Notes: a model not told the origin generated them from the sequence alone. A stretch of DNA of 26,647 bases from Paenibacillaceae bacterium UBA6304 (GCA_002439285.1 DJTQ01000169.1:1-26647), one strand, 5' to 3'. Shown: positions 6,082 through 14,571, counted from the first letter of the stretch. Numbers and translations: made by a program.

Positions 6082-7251
6082 TTAGATAACAACTTGGTGG
6101 CTCATGCCTTCGATCAACACTCTGGCGACTTCCGGACGCGTAAACTCAGGTGGCGGGCACACTCCCTCGCGGAGCAAACCTCTCACCTTGGTCCCGGACA
6201 GAGTCATATGATCTTCCTTCGGGTGAGGGCATGTCTTGCTGGAGGCCATATTTCCGCACTTGGTGCAGAAGAAACTGTGTTCAAAGAACAAAGGCGAAAT
6301 CCCCAGTTCTTCCGCTGTGAAATTCGAAAAGATCTCTTGAGCCTCATAGGTACCATAATAATCGCCTACACCCGCATGATCACGTCCGACGATAAAATGG
6401 GTGCACCCGTAATTTTTACGAACCATCGCATGGAAAATAGCTTCTCTTGGTCCGGCATAACGCATTGCTGCGGGGAACACGCCAAGGAAGGTTCGTTCTT
6501 TCGGATAATAATTTTCCAGGAGGACCAGATAACTCTTCATTCTTACGTCAGCCGGAACGTCATCGGATTTAGTCTCCCCTACGAGAGGATTTAGAAACAG
6601 ACCGTCTACGATTTCAAGTGCACTTTTTTGAATGTATTCATGGGCCCGGTGTACCGGATTACGCGTTTGAAACCCTACGATACGCTTCCAACCTTTTTCC
6701 GCAAAAATACGGCGGGTATCCGCCGGGTCATAATAGAACTCGCCAAACCGTTCAGGCTTGGGACGATTCAGCACAGTGACCTCGCCTCCGACATAAATAG
6801 GCGAACGGCTGTAAAGCTTCTTTACCCCCGGATGCTCTATATCATCCGTTTTAAAGACGTTAAGAGCCTCTTCCTTTTGATCTACCTTATAAATGCTGGC
6901 CACATTTAACAAGCCGTAAATGACCCCATCTTGCTCTCCTACAAGTGCAACCTTCTCGCCGATAACGAGACGCTCCGATTCCTCTTCACTAACCGATAGC
7001 GTAATCGGTATGCTCCATACCGTGCCATCGGCCAAGCGAATATTGCGCACTACCGAACGATAGTCTTCTTCGTTCAAAAAACCGGTCAACGGCGAAAATG
7101 CCCCTACTCCGATTAGATCAAGATCCGAAATTGTCCAACTGTTAATTGAAATGGATTGTAGTTTCTGAGCCTCTGTCAGCAGACGTTCTCTTTCTTCTCC
7201 GGTTGCCAACCGGTTTACCAAGCTTCCTCCATGCGGTAAGATCGCCGTCAT
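6082..7251 (-). CDS. sat: Sulfate adenylyltransferase (ATP sulfurylase)
   Basis: The enzyme converts ATP and sulfate to adenosine 5'-phosphosulfate and pyrophosphate, the first step of sulfate assimilation. The 389-aa product has the standard length and architecture of the Sat family: an N-terminal PUA-like domain (about 1-165), then the nucleotidyltransferase domain. [10 protein letters not shown] at 195-204 contains the HxxH-type motif, and GRDHAGVG lies at 289-296. A C-terminal cysteine cluster (C329, C332, C341) is typical of bacterial zinc-containing forms. The ATG has GGAGGAG upstream. It follows cysH after 37 bp and is presumably co-transcribed. No cysC or sulfate transporter lies nearby. 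Confidence 0.96.
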   Translation of the reverse strand: MTAILPHGGSLVNRLATGEERERLLTEAQKLQSISINSWTISDLDLIGVGAFSPLTGFLNEEDYRSVVRNIRLADGTVWSIPITLSVSEEESERLVIGEKVALVGEQDGVIYGLLNVASIYKVDQKEEALNVFKTDDIEHPGVKKLYSRSPIYVGGEVTVLNRPKPERFGEFYYDPADTRRIFAEKGWKRIVGFQTRNPVHRAHEYIQKSALEIVDGLFLNPLVGETKSDDVPADVRMKSYLVLLENYYPKERTFLGVFPAAMRYAGPREAIFHAMVRKNYGCTHFIVGRDHAGVGDYYGTYEAQEIFSNFTAEELGISPLFFEHSFFCTKCGNMASSKTCPHPKEDHMTLSGTKVRGLLREGVCPPPEFTRPEVARVLIEGMSHQVVI

Positions 7252-7288
7252 TCTTATCTCTCCTCCTATTCAAAGCTAAAAGTATAAT

Positions 7289-7981
7289 TTATTTATGAAG
7301 TCCGCATTCCGTCTTTTCCGAGCCAGCCCAGCGCCCGGCACGCGGATCTTCGCCTGGCATTACCTGGCGGGTGCAATATTCACAGCCAATACTTGGGTAA
7401 TTGCGATCATGCAGCGGATTATAGATAACCTCATGCTCACGGATGTAATTCCATACATCTTCACTGGTCCAGTCTGCTATCGGGTTGAATTTCACTAAAC
7501 CAAATTTGGCATCATACTCGATCTTTTTTGCATTGGCACGGGTCGGTGCCTGATCCCTGCGGATTCCGGTAATCCATGCTTCATATTGGGACAGAATCCG
7601 GGTTAATGGTTCAACTTTGCGAATATTGCAGCAAGCGTTCGGATCGGTCTTCCACAGCTCTTCCCCATGCCGAAGCGCTTGCTCCTCAGGTGTAATAGTC
7701 GGAGATACTCTCACAAACTCCAAGCCATACTTCGATACCATGGCATCCCGAGTTTCATAAGTTTCTTTAAAGTGAAAATCCGTATCGAGATAAAAAACAT
7801 CTGTAGATGGACTTACCTTCTGCAGCATATCCACCAGAACAACATCCTCCGCTCCAAAGCTGCAGGCAAAAGTAATGTTAGGAAAAGTTTCAACAGCCCA
7901 TTTGATAATCGCTTGGGGAGTCGCCGATTCCAACTCCTCCGCTTTCGTCACAATCAGATTTTCTTTCTCCAACAAATTCAT
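7289..7981 (-). CDS. cysH: 4Fe-4S-type phosphoadenylyl/adenylyl-sulfate reductase CysH
   Basis: The enzyme reduces activated sulfate (APS and/or PAPS) to sulfite using thioredoxin. The 230-aa protein has the cluster-binding CC (117-118) and CxxC (200-203) pairs, and the redox-active C226 in the C-terminal ECGLH. Cluster-containing enzymes commonly use APS directly, which would fit the absence of an APS kinase gene here. Substrate preference is inference. I chose the ATG at 7981 because GGAGGGG lies upstream. The open frame extends to 8044, but that part is leader. It is the first gene of the cysH-sat unit, with a good promoter at 8070-8097 and about 80 nt of leader that shows no S-box. Confidence 0.95.
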   Translation of the reverse strand: MNLLEKENLIVTKAEELESATPQAIIKWAVETFPNITFACSFGAEDVVLVDMLQKVSPSTDVFYLDTDFHFKETYETRDAMVSKYGLEFVRVSPTITPEEQALRHGEELWKTDPNACCNIRKVEPLTRILSQYEAWITGIRRDQAPTRANAKKIEYDAKFGLVKFNPIADWTSEDVWNYIREHEVIYNPLHDRNYPSIGCEYCTRQVMPGEDPRAGRWAGSEKTECGLHK

Positions 7982-8069
7982 CTTAATTCGCCCCTCCACA
8001 TGTAAAGAAATAAATGACCCAGCAGTTAGTAAAATTAAAACCAACTAAACAGATTTGAATTATAGTTAA

Positions 8070-8097
8070 AGTATAGGGCATTCTTCTGATAAGTCAA
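8070..8097 (-). promoter_or_regulatory. Vegetative promoter of cysH-sat
   Basis: The minus strand shows TTGACT (8092-8097), a 16-bp spacer and TATACT (8070-8075), each five of six to consensus. The -35 begins immediately after the U-tract of the preceding terminator. A repressor such as CymR may act here, but I could not identify its site. Confidence 0.75.
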
Positions 8098-8100
8098 CCA

Positions 8101-8134
8101 AAAAGACCCAACTTTTCAGATGAAAGTTAGGTCT
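8101..8134 (-). terminator. Second terminator downstream of rpsI
   Basis: On the minus strand a 12-bp stem (AGACCTAACTTT / AAAGTTGGGTCT, one G-U pair) with a 7-nt loop is followed by TTTTTGG. It lies 55 bp beyond the first terminator. No gene lies between them, so it is a back-up terminator or ends a short RNA. Confidence 0.7.
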
Positions 8135-8188
8135 GCGTTATAACTTGGTTTATTCGACTTGATCCAATTGTTCAAATAAAAAATAAAA

Positions 8189-8216
8189 AGCCCTTGACCA
8201 ATAATGGCCAAGGGCT
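8189..8216 (-). terminator. Terminator of rplM-rpsI
   Basis: On the minus strand a 12-bp stem (AGCCCTTGGCCA / TGGTCAAGGGCT, one G-U pair) with a 4-nt loop is followed by TTTTTATTTTTTATTTG. It ends the rplM-rpsI transcript. Confidence 0.93.
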
Positions 8217-8220
8217 GCAA

Positions 8221-8239
8221 TTCCTTGATGCACAAGGAA
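8221..8239 (-). repeat. Small hairpin after the rpsI stop
   Basis: A perfect 7-bp stem (TTCCTTG / CAAGGAA) with a 5-nt loop starts two bases after the rpsI stop codon and precedes the main terminator. It has no U-tract of its own and may protect the 3' end. Confidence 0.6.
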
Positions 8240-8241
8240 TA

Positions 8242-8634
8242 TTAACGTTTCGAGAACTGTGGCGCGCGACGAGCGGCTTTAAGACCGTATTTCTTACGTT
8301 CTTTCATCCGTGGGTCACGAGTCAAGAATCCAGCTTTTTTGAGCGATGGACGGAATTCAGGGTCAGCTTTGAGCAATGCACGGGAAATCCCGTGACGGAT
8401 TGCACCAGCTTGACCGGAAATGCCGCCGCCATGAGCGATTACGATTACATCGTAGCTGCCCAGCGTCTCAGTCAAAGTCAGAGGTTGTTTAACGATCAGT
8501 TTGAGGGTTTCCAAACCGAAATATTCATTAATATCGCGCTTATTGATGACAATGCGTCCTTCACCCGGTACAAGGCGAACACGTGCTACCGAATGTTTAC
8601 GACGACCTGTCCCATAGTATTGTACTTGTGCCAT
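8242..8634 (-). CDS. rpsI: 30S ribosomal protein S9
   Basis: The 130-aa protein has the same length as B. subtilis S9. It starts [20 protein letters not shown] and ends in the basic tail RRAPQFSKR, which reaches the P-site tRNA in the small subunit head. It follows rplM after 20 bp, and the ATG has an AGGGAGG site upstream. The gene pair is transcribed from the promoter ahead of rplM and ends at the strong terminator just downstream. Confidence 0.98.
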   Translation of the reverse strand: MAQVQYYGTGRRKHSVARVRLVPGEGRIVINKRDINEYFGLETLKLIVKQPLTLTETLGSYDVIVIAHGGGISGQAGAIRHGISRALLKADPEFRPSLKKAGFLTRDPRMKERKKYGLKAARRAPQFSKR

Positions 8635-8654
8635 GAAACTGTCCTCCCTTTTAA

Positions 8655-9092
8655 TTATCCGCGAAGTTCGTAAACTTCAGGTTTTTGTGCTGCATGTGGA
8701 TGCTCTGTGCCGGCATAGACTTTCAGTCTCAGCTTCATTTTCTCGCCTTGGCGAGTTTTTGGCAACATGCCGTGTACAGCAGACTCGATTACACGTTCAG
8801 GTTTTGTTCTCAAGAGATCCTTAGCAACTGTCACTTTCAAACCACCTGGGTGCAGGGAGTGACGGTAGTACTTTTTGTTCTCCATCTTTTTGCCTGTCAA
8901 AACAATCTTCTCAGCGTTGATAACAACAACGAAATCGCCGCCGTCAACGTGTGGAGTAAATTGGGTTTTATGTTTGCCGCGGATTAGAGCAGCGGCTTCG
9001 CTTGCCAAACGGCCCAGCGTTTTGCCTTCGGCATCAATGATGTGCCAGTTGCGCTCAACTTCACTTGGCTTCGCCATATAGGTGGTACGCAT
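8655..9092 (-). CDS. rplM: 50S ribosomal protein L13
   Basis: The 145-aa protein starts MRTTYMAKP and has the conserved [25 protein letters not shown] and RHSLHPGG segments. L13 is an early-assembly large-subunit protein. The ATG at 9092 has GGAGG 9 nt upstream; a longer frame from 9110 would start inside the leader without a site. It is the first gene of rplM-rpsI, preceded by a structured leader of about 185 nt and a near-consensus promoter. Confidence 0.97.
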   Translation of the reverse strand: MRTTYMAKPSEVERNWHIIDAEGKTLGRLASEAAALIRGKHKTQFTPHVDGGDFVVVINAEKIVLTGKKMENKKYYRHSLHPGGLKVTVAKDLLRTKPERVIESAVHGMLPKTRQGEKMKLRLKVYAGTEHPHAAQKPEVYELRG

Positions 9093-9278
9093 GTAAAGAT
9101 CCTCCTTCATTCTCGTTCGAAATGGTTCTTAGAAGCGTAAAAACGATCTGGCCTTCGGGTTCCGTGACCGCTTCCCGCCATTTATCTGTCATCGTTTTAT
9201 AAGCTTGTTTAATGTTCGTATTGCATAGTTTGCGGTCTTCTCAACTGGGGGCCGTGGGATAGCCGTTAAGAAAACACA
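9093..9278 (-). ncRNA. L13-type ribosomal protein leader
   Basis: The 5' untranslated region of rplM contains a 10-bp stem (TTTTCTTAAC at 9265-9274 with GTTGAGAAGA at 9236-9245, two G-U pairs) capped by a loop with an inner GGC/GCC pairing. A GC-rich irregular stem follows (TGGC/GCCA and GGG/CCC between about 9149 and 9180). L13 leader RNAs (Rfam L13_leader) are known upstream of rplM in low-GC Gram-positives and are thought to bind L13. Assignment to that family is from position and structure, not from a covariance search. Confidence 0.6.
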
Positions 9279-9284
9279 ACTTTT

Positions 9285-9313
9285 ATTTTACATGATCGAG
9301 ATTACTTGTGCAA
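9285..9313 (-). promoter_or_regulatory. Vegetative promoter of rplM-rpsI
   Basis: The minus strand shows TTGCAC (9308-9313), a 17-bp spacer and TAAAAT (9285-9290). Transcription would start near 9278, giving a leader of about 185 nt. Confidence 0.75.
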
Positions 9314-9339
9314 GTCTTTTTTCATAAGGTTTATAACCT

Positions 9340-9681
9340 TTAATCAAAAAGATCTCCGAATACATCCAGGACAGATTTTTTCTTTTTATGCTTGTAATGT
9401 CCCTGCGGATATCCCTGCTTATAACCCTGCTGCTGAGACCGGGAGTCGTAGTTCGGGTCCGGATTTCGATATTCGGTTTCTTTCCGATCGTAAGCCTGTT
9501 CGTCTCCCTGACCGTCGTACCACTCGTTGAACGCCGGCCGGATCTGCCGGATCTCGCTCATCAACTTCTCCAGTTCTCCACGATCTAACCAGACTCCCTT
9601 GCAATCCGGACACACATCGATTAAAACGCCGTCTTTCTCGACTTCTCTCATACGAACATCATTGCAAACCGGACACTTCAT
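9340..9681 (-). CDS. TFIIB-type zinc-ribbon protein
   Basis: The 113-aa protein has an N-terminal zinc ribbon of the zf-TFIIB type with CPVC (C3, C6) and CPDC (C24, C27), followed by GVWLDRGELEKL, the hallmark of that family. The middle (about 50-95) is rich in Asp, Gln, Tyr and Gly and probably disordered. A basic KHKKKK patch precedes a short amphipathic C-terminus (SVLDVFGDLFD). The function of such proteins is unknown, with nucleic-acid or protein binding the usual guess. The ATG at 9681 has GGAGGG about 11 nt upstream. It lies between truA and rplM, where B. subtilis has no such gene. A small hairpin (AAGGTT/AACCTT, 9326-9340) overlaps its stop codon but lacks a U-tract. Confidence 0.8.
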   Translation of the reverse strand: MKCPVCNDVRMREVEKDGVLIDVCPDCKGVWLDRGELEKLMSEIRQIRPAFNEWYDGQGDEQAYDRKETEYRNPDPNYDSRSQQQGYKQGYPQGHYKHKKKKSVLDVFGDLFD

Positions 9682-9709
9682 TGGGTATACGCCCTCCTAA
9701 GGTTTCGTT

Positions 9710-9734
9710 TATAGAGGATATTATTCCTCTTATA
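9710..9734. repeat. Inverted repeat upstream of the zinc-ribbon gene
   Basis: AGAGGA (9713-9718) and TCCTCT (9725-9730) flank TATTAT, and TATA-like ends extend the symmetry with one extra base. It lies about 30 bp before the start codon of the zinc-ribbon gene. It could be an operator or an mRNA hairpin. I see no clear -35/-10 pair to decide. Confidence 0.5.
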
Positions 9735-9817
9735 AATTTTGCACTTCTGTTTTGTTACGTGTGAAAGTGTTTACGGTTTCGCCAAAAAGACATATTTCCA
9801 CCGATTGATGTGACTTT

Positions 9818-10609
9818 CTATACTTGAAAATGGCCAGATAGCTCATCATACTCTACCTTCCATAGCATCAAGCCCTTGCTTTCAGCTGTCGGCCCGGCAG
9901 CGGCGCGGTTTCGCGCCTCCAGAATTCGCACCATTTCCTCAGGAGACCGTTTCCCTTCGCCAATTTGCAACAACGTACCCACAATGATTCGAACCATATG
10001 CTGCAAAAAGCCATTGCCGGTAACATAAATATGAATAATCCCCTGCTCATGGCTGCCAGCCCCTTCCTTACCGGGGTCCACCTCGAGCCTAGCCTCATAG
10101 ATCGTTCTTACATGGCTCTGCTTAGTCGAATGTCGGGAGGCAAACGAAGTATAATCATGGGTGCCGATTAAATACTGCAATCCTTCCCTCATCGCCTGCA
10201 CATCCAGAAATCCTGGATGATGTAGTTGATATGGGCGTTCGAACACATCAAAGACTCGATTGCCATTTATTGAATACCGATAAGTCTTACGTTTAGCCGA
10301 GCGGCGTGAATGAAAATCCAGCGGTACTTCTACGGCATCAATGATCCGGATGTCGGACGGAAGACGCCCGTTCAGCGCATGGCGCCATCTCTCCAGCGGA
10401 ATTTGCGATGAAGTATGAAAGTGAAAGGTTTGACCACGGGCATGGACTCCTGCATCGGTTCGTCCGGATCCGTGAATCTTCACCTCTTCACCCGTTAACT
10501 TACGGATAACCGCTTCGAGATGATCTTGTACCGTATTCCCATCAGGCTGTGTTTGAAATCCAAAGTATCGGGTTCCCTCATAACTGATGGTCATCAGTAA
10601 ATTACGCAA
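9818..10609 (-). CDS. truA: tRNA pseudouridine(38-40) synthase TruA
   Basis: TruA isomerises uridines 38-40 of the tRNA anticodon stem. From the TTG at 10609 the product is 263 aa and begins RNLLMTISYEGTRYFGFQTQ, as the family does. The catalytic aspartate is D52 in GSGRTDAGVHA. Later TruA segments RRSAKRKTYRY, DYTSFAS and GNGFLQHMVRIIVGTL are all present. I chose the TTG because GGAGG lies 7 nt upstream. The frame is open to a GTG at 10657, but that start lies at the U-tract of the rplQ terminator and has no ribosome-binding site. It is the first gene after the alpha operon terminator, with no ecf genes in between. Confidence 0.94.
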   Translation of the reverse strand: MRNLLMTISYEGTRYFGFQTQPDGNTVQDHLEAVIRKLTGEEVKIHGSGRTDAGVHARGQTFHFHTSSQIPLERWRHALNGRLPSDIRIIDAVEVPLDFHSRRSAKRKTYRYSINGNRVFDVFERPYQLHHPGFLDVQAMREGLQYLIGTHDYTSFASRHSTKQSHVRTIYEARLEVDPGKEGAGSHEQGIIHIYVTGNGFLQHMVRIIVGTLLQIGEGKRSPEEMVRILEARNRAAAGPTAESKGLMLWKVEYDELSGHFQV

Positions 10610-10657
10610 CTTGCCTCCTCCTTCCAGCCTAATCAAGGTTTCCTTCCCGGCAAACAC

Positions 10658-10710
10658 AAAAGAAAAACTCTCCTAAGCCAGGCCTAAGCGGCGAGTCGTC
10701 AGAGAGTTTT
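10658..10710 (-). terminator. Terminator after rplQ (end of the S10-spc-alpha cluster)
   Basis: On the minus strand a perfect 9-bp stem (AAAACTCTC at 10702-10710 with GAGAGTTTT at 10664-10672) has a 29-nt loop and is followed by TCTTTTG. The large loop is unusual but the stem and U-tract fit an intrinsic terminator. It lies 27 bp after the rplQ stop. Confidence 0.7.
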
Positions 10711-10737
10711 ACTGTGGTTGGGGAGTGTCCCCGAAAA

Positions 10738-11103
10738 TTAAGCCCGGTCTACCAGTTCCAAGTAAACCATAGGGGCAGAGTCACCGCGGCGCGGTCCCAG
10801 TTTCATGATACGAGTGTATCCGCCTGGACGCTCGGAATAGCGAGTAGCTAGTTCCGAGAAGAGCTTTTGGATTGCATCTTGCTCGCCATCGATCGATTCG
10901 CGACGAACATAAGCTGCAACTTGACGACGAGCATGCAGATCTCCGCGTTTTGCTTTGGTGATCAGCTTTTCAGCGATAGAACGAACTTCTTTCGCTTTAG
11001 CCTCAGTCGTTTGGATGCGTTCGTATAAGAACAGGTCCGTTACCAGATCGCGGAACAATGCTTTACGCGCGCTGGAATCGCGGCCCAACTTTTGGTATGC
11101 CAT
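10738..11103 (-). CDS. rplQ: 50S ribosomal protein L17
   Basis: The 121-aa protein starts [19 protein letters not shown] and contains the conserved [18 protein letters not shown] helix and the [19 protein letters not shown] segment near the C-terminus. It binds the large subunit near the exit tunnel. It follows rpoA after 35 bp with a GGAGGG site and is the last gene before the cluster's terminator. Confidence 0.98.
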   Translation of the reverse strand: MAYQKLGRDSSARKALFRDLVTDLFLYERIQTTEAKAKEVRSIAEKLITKAKRGDLHARRQVAAYVRRESIDGEQDAIQKLFSELATRYSERPGGYTRIMKLGPRRGDSAPMVYLELVDRA

Positions 11104-11138
11104 GAGTTTTCCCTCCTTCGCTAGAACGATTAAACAGT

Positions 11139-12083
11139 CTATTCTTCCGTACGCAGGCCCAAACCAAGCTCTTCGAGCTTCTCTTGCACTTCTTCCAAAG
11201 ATTTGCGTCCGAGGTTACGGACTTTCATCATATCTTCTTCAGTTTTGGTAGTGAGCTCTTGTACCGTATTGATACCGGCACGTTTGAGGCAGTTATAGGA
11301 ACGGACGGAGAGATCGAGCTCTTCAATCGTCATTTCAAGCACTTTCTCTTTTTTGTCTTCTTCCTTTTCGACCATGATTTCCGCGTCCTTCGCTTCGTCC
11401 GTGAGTCCCACGAACAGGAAGAGATGCTCAGTCAGAATCTTAGCACCGAGACTAACCGCTTCTTCAGGTCTGATGCTGCCATCGGTCCATACTTCAAGCG
11501 TAAGCTTGTCATAATTGGTCACTTGGCCAACACGCGTATTCTCTACAACGTAATTGACGCGAGCAATCGGGGTATAGATCGAGTCAACGGGAATGACACC
11601 AATCGGTTGATCATCTCGTTTGTTCTTATCTGCCTGAACATAACCACGACCACGGCCTGCATAGATGCGCATGTGAAGTCTTGAACCCGGTTCAAGCGTT
11701 GCAATATGCAAATCCGGATTCAGAATTTCCACGTCGCTGTCGGCACGGATATCTCCTGCAGTGATGACGCCTTCGCCTTCCGCATCGATTTCGAGAATTT
11801 TCTCTTCATCGGAGTGGATTTTGAGCGAAAGAGCCTTCAAGTTCAGAATGATTTCCGTGACGTCTTCCATTACACCCGGAATAGTCGCGAATTCATGCAG
11901 AACACCATCGATTTGGACCGAGGTTACCGCAGCACCCGGCAGAGAAGAGAGCAAAATCCGGCGAAGCGAGTTGCCCAGAGTGGTGCCATATCCACGCTCA
12001 AGTGGTTCTACTACAAATTTCCCATAGGTGCCTTCATCGTTAACTTCAACGGTCTCGATTTTCGGCTTTTCGATTTCTATCAC
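11139..12083 (-). CDS. rpoA: RNA polymerase alpha subunit
   Basis: The 314-aa protein has the N-terminal dimerisation domain (about 1-230, with [20 protein letters not shown]) that nucleates core assembly. A charged linker leads to the C-terminal domain (about 250-314, [20 protein letters not shown]), which contacts UP elements and activators. The length equals that of B. subtilis alpha. The start codon is GTG, with GGAGGGG about 7 nt upstream. A 130-bp gap separates it from rpsK, the longest in the alpha part of the cluster apart from that between infA and rpmJ. Confidence 0.98.
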   Translation of the reverse strand: MIEIEKPKIETVEVNDEGTYGKFVVEPLERGYGTTLGNSLRRILLSSLPGAAVTSVQIDGVLHEFATIPGVMEDVTEIILNLKALSLKIHSDEEKILEIDAEGEGVITAGDIRADSDVEILNPDLHIATLEPGSRLHMRIYAGRGRGYVQADKNKRDDQPIGVIPVDSIYTPIARVNYVVENTRVGQVTNYDKLTLEVWTDGSIRPEEAVSLGAKILTEHLFLFVGLTDEAKDAEIMVEKEEDKKEKVLEMTIEELDLSVRSYNCLKRAGINTVQELTTKTEEDMMKVRNLGRKSLEEVQEKLEELGLGLRTEE

Positions 12084-12213
12084 GAAATTACCCCTCCTTC
12101 AAAACGTCGTTCCTTGAAAACTGTCATGTTTACTGAAGTCTATCATGTAGTATGCCTAAACAACCATTGTTACCAACATATGATGTTGTTATACCACACT
12201 AGAGGCGGCTTCA
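12084..12213 (-). other. rpsK-rpoA intergenic region
   Basis: This gap holds a 6-bp inverted repeat (CAACAT / ATGTTG, 12174-12188) and A/T-rich sequence. The best promoter-like pair on the minus strand (TTGGTA, 16 bp, CATACT) matches only four of six at each box, so I do not call a promoter. No open frame fits. Confidence 0.4.
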
Positions 12214-12609
12214 TTATACACGACGACGTTTCGGAGGACGGCAACCGTTATGAGGAATTGGAGTTACGTCTTTAATCATGTTAACTTCAAGGCCTGCAGC
12301 TTGCAAGGAGCGGATAGCGGCTTCACGACCGGCTCCAGGACCTTTAACCATAACTTCGACGCTCTTCATGCCATGTTCCATAGCTGCTTTTGCAGCCGAT
12401 TCCGCTGCCATTTGAGCGGCGAACGGAGTGGATTTACGGGAACCTTTGAATCCAAGGCCGCCGGAGCTTGCCCAGGAAATTGCGTTGCCGTGCGGATCCG
12501 TAATTGTAACGATCGTATTGTTGAAGGTGGAGCGGATATGTGCCACACCAGTTTCAATATTTTTGCGGTCACGACGTTTAGTACGTACGACTTTTTTTGG
12601 TTTAGCCAT
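12214..12609 (-). CDS. rpsK: 30S ribosomal protein S11
   Basis: The 131-aa protein contains [36 protein letters not shown] and the C-terminal [14 protein letters not shown] typical of S11, which sits on the platform near the mRNA exit. Its length equals the B. subtilis protein. It follows rpsM by 19 bp, and its ATG has a GGGGGG-type site. Confidence 0.98.
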   Translation of the reverse strand: MAKPKKVVRTKRRDRKNIETGVAHIRSTFNNTIVTITDPHGNAISWASSGGLGFKGSRKSTPFAAQMAAESAAKAAMEHGMKSVEVMVKGPGAGREAAIRSLQAAGLEVNMIKDVTPIPHNGCRPPKRRRV

Positions 12610-12628
12610 TGTCTGTTATCCCCCCTTC

Positions 12629-12997
12629 TTATTTCTTCTTGTTCGCTACAGTACGACGAGGACCCTTACGAGTACGGGCATTCGTTTTAGTACGTTGTCC
12701 ACGAACCGGCAATCCACGACGATGACGAACACCGCGGTAGCAGCCGATTTCAATCAGACGCTTAATATTTAAGGAAATTTCACGACGAAGGTCACCTTCA
12801 ACCTTGACCGTCTTGTCGATCGTTTCGCGTAGTTTGCTAACCTCATCTTCCGTCAAGTCACGAACACGAGTGTTCGCACTGATGCCTGTTTCAGACAGGA
12901 TTTTCTGAGAAGTCGTTTTACCGATTCCGAAAATGTAAGTTAAGGCGATCTCAACGCGTTTATCACGTGGCAAATCCACACCAGCTATACGTGCCAT
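12629..12997 (-). CDS. rpsM: 30S ribosomal protein S13
   Basis: The 122-aa protein begins [20 protein letters not shown] and has the [20 protein letters not shown] segment and a basic tail. S13 is a head protein contacting the 50S subunit and the P-site tRNA. It follows rpmJ by 20 bp with a GGGGGTG site. Confidence 0.98.
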   Translation of the reverse strand: MARIAGVDLPRDKRVEIALTYIFGIGKTTSQKILSETGISANTRVRDLTEDEVSKLRETIDKTVKVEGDLRREISLNIKRLIEIGCYRGVRHRRGLPVRGQRTKTNARTRKGPRRTVANKKK

Positions 12998-13017
12998 TTT
13001 ACGCTACACCCCCTTCT

Positions 13018-13179
<162 letters not shown>

Positions 13180-13193
13180 TCAATATGAACTAA

Positions 13194-13211
13194 GTTTTAC
13201 AGATGTAAAAC
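13194..13211. repeat. Palindrome A in the infA-rpmJ gap
   Basis: A perfect 8-bp inverted repeat (GTTTTACA / TGTAAAAC) with a 2-nt centre. On the minus strand it is followed by a TTAG, as palindrome B is by TTTAG, which suggests the two are related copies. Confidence 0.8.
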
Positions 13212-13282
13212 GAACTTCCTAGCAACTTAAATTACTCAACCCGAATATCATAACATAAATTCTTTACAAATGGTAATGGAAT

Positions 13283-13498
13283 CTATTTACGATACGTAAT
13301 ACGACCTTTGGTCAGGTCATAGGGCGACAATTGAACAACCACTTTGTCTCCCGTCAGGATCCGGATAAAGTGCATCCGCAATTTCCCGGAAACATGCGCG
13401 AGAATTTGATGACCGTTCTCCAGCTCTACTCTAAAAGTAGCGTTTGGCAACGGTTCGATAACCGTACCTTCAACTTCAATAACATCTTCTTTGGCCAC
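13283..13498 (-). CDS. infA: Translation initiation factor IF-1
   Basis: The 71-aa S1/OB-fold protein begins [21 protein letters not shown] and contains [21 protein letters not shown]-1 occupies the A site during initiation. I chose the GTG at 13498 because it has GGAG 7 nt upstream and gives the family's usual start. An ATG two codons earlier (13504) overlaps the stop of the KOW gene as ATGA and is a possible coupled start, but it is too close to the ribosome-binding site. A 151-bp gap with two palindromes follows it. Confidence 0.96.
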   Translation of the reverse strand: MAKEDVIEVEGTVIEPLPNATFRVELENGHQILAHVSGKLRMHFIRILTGDKVVVQLSPYDLTKGRITYRK

Positions 13499-13500
13499 TG

Positions 13501-13815
13501 TCATTCTCCTTTCTCTTCGGCGTTTGAGTTGGCGGATTCCATATATACGTTAACTGCATAACGCAGTTTTCCGTTCGTTACCCGACCGCTTTCTTGCAAA
13601 CTATGAACTACTTCGCTGCTGATCATCGGCTGAAGCTCGAGATGCTGTAAATTTTTCCGTTTAGGCTGGTCAAACTTTCGTTTGTCCCCATCCGCGATTA
13701 GTACGAATCTGTCATCCACTACCCCGATGATCACATAAACGGTACCAGCGTCTCTACCCATCAGTGTCTTCACGATTTGGCCAACTTGTGGCTCTGGACG
13801 GGAATTCACCTTCAT
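13501..13815 (-). CDS. KOW-domain RNA-binding protein (L14e-like)
   Basis: The 104-aa protein has an N-terminal KOW-type barrel with [21 protein letters not shown] and [23 protein letters not shown], like the eukaryotic/archaeal L14e-type fold. Genes of this kind lie between map and infA in many Bacilli, and their role is poorly known. The C-terminal 30 residues look variable. The start is ambiguous: the map stop codon is followed directly by GTG and then ATG, with only weak AGGTG, so translation is probably coupled to map. I annotate the ATG. Confidence 0.85.
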   Translation of the reverse strand: MKVNSRPEPQVGQIVKTLMGRDAGTVYVIIGVVDDRFVLIADGDKRKFDQPKRKNLQHLELQPMISSEVVHSLQESGRVTNGKLRYAVNVYMESANSNAEEKGE

Positions 13816-13818
13816 CAC

Positions 13819-14571
13819 CTATGCGTCCAGTTTCGTGAGAATTTCCAGACCGTCAGGCGTAACTGCCACCGTGTGCTCAAAATGAGCGCATAAGGAGCCG
13901 TCCACCGTAACGACTGTCCAATCATCTTCCAGTGTTCTAACATACCGCTTACCAGCGTTGACCATCGGCTCAATCGCCAGCACCATGCCGGGTTTCAGCC
14001 GCGGCCCACGATCCGGTGTGCCGTAGTTCGGAATTTGCGGTTCTTCATGAAGCTCCGTTCCTATGCCGTGGCCGACATACTCGCGAACCACCGAGAAGCC
14101 CGCATCTTCTATAAACTGCTGGATCGCATGCGAAATGGTGTACAAGCGTACATCAGGTTTGACTAGCGCAAGGCCTGCATAGAGCGATCCTTCGGTGACT
14201 TCCAAAAGCCGTTTGGCTTCATCGGAAATCTCCCCAACCGGATAGGTCCAAGCCGAATCACCGTGATAGCCGCGGTATTCGGCGCCAATGTCAAGGGTGA
14301 TGATGTCGCCTTCGTTCAATTTGCGTTTGCCGGGAAATCCATGTACCAATTCTTCGTTGACCGAAGCGCAAATGCTGTAAGGAAAACCGTTATAACCTTT
14401 GAAAGACGGCACAGCGTTTTGACTGCGAATGAACTTGTCGGCGATTTGATCGAGTTCCCCCGTCGTAATTCCAGGCTCAATCGATTGAGCTATGAGCCTA
14501 TGCGTTTCTGCTACAATCCGCCCTGCTTCTCTCATAAAGCCCAGTTCCGTTTCGGATTTACAAATGATCAT
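13819..14571 (-). CDS. map: Type I methionine aminopeptidase
   Basis: The enzyme removes the initiator methionine from nascent proteins. The 250-aa pita-bread fold shows the metal ligands: two Asp in [18 protein letters not shown], His in [18 protein letters not shown], Glu in VLAIEPMV and Glu in HFEHTVAV. There is no N-terminal zinc-finger extension. The ATG at 14571 ([17 protein letters not shown]) lies 4 bp after the adk stop and has GAGG upstream inside adk, so it is coupled to adk. The longer frame to 14634 overlaps adk and is not used. Confidence 0.96.
   Translation of the reverse strand: MIICKSETELGFMREAGRIVAETHRLIAQSIEPGITTGELDQIADKFIRSQNAVPSFKGYNGFPYSICASVNEELVHGFPGKRKLNEGDIITLDIGAEYRGYHGDSAWTYPVGEISDEAKRLLEVTEGSLYAGLALVKPDVRLYTISHAIQQFIEDAGFSVVREYVGHGIGTELHEEPQIPNYGTPDRGPRLKPGMVLAIEPMVNAGKRYVRTLEDDWTVVTVDGSLCAHFEHTVAVTPDGLEILTKLDA

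Noticed and set aside
7982..8097. Possible S-box (SAM) riboswitch or T-box ahead of cysH
   Set aside because: The cysH operon of B. subtilis has an S-box, and CTTATCAG occurs near the promoter here. However it lies upstream of the predicted transcription start, the leader is only about 80 nt, and no S-box core, anti-terminator or T-box sequence follows.
9326..9340. Terminator after the zinc-ribbon gene
   Set aside because: The AAGGTT/AACCTT hairpin is only 6 bp and is followed by A-rich, not U-rich, sequence on the minus strand.
10610..10657. Longer truA start (GTG at 10657)
   Set aside because: It abuts the U-tract of the rplQ terminator, has no ribosome-binding site, and adds residues not seen in TruA proteins.
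12084..12213. Separate rpoA promoter in the rpsK-rpoA gap
   Set aside because: The best pair (TTGGTA, 16 bp, CATACT) is only four of six at each box. The long gap alone is not enough.
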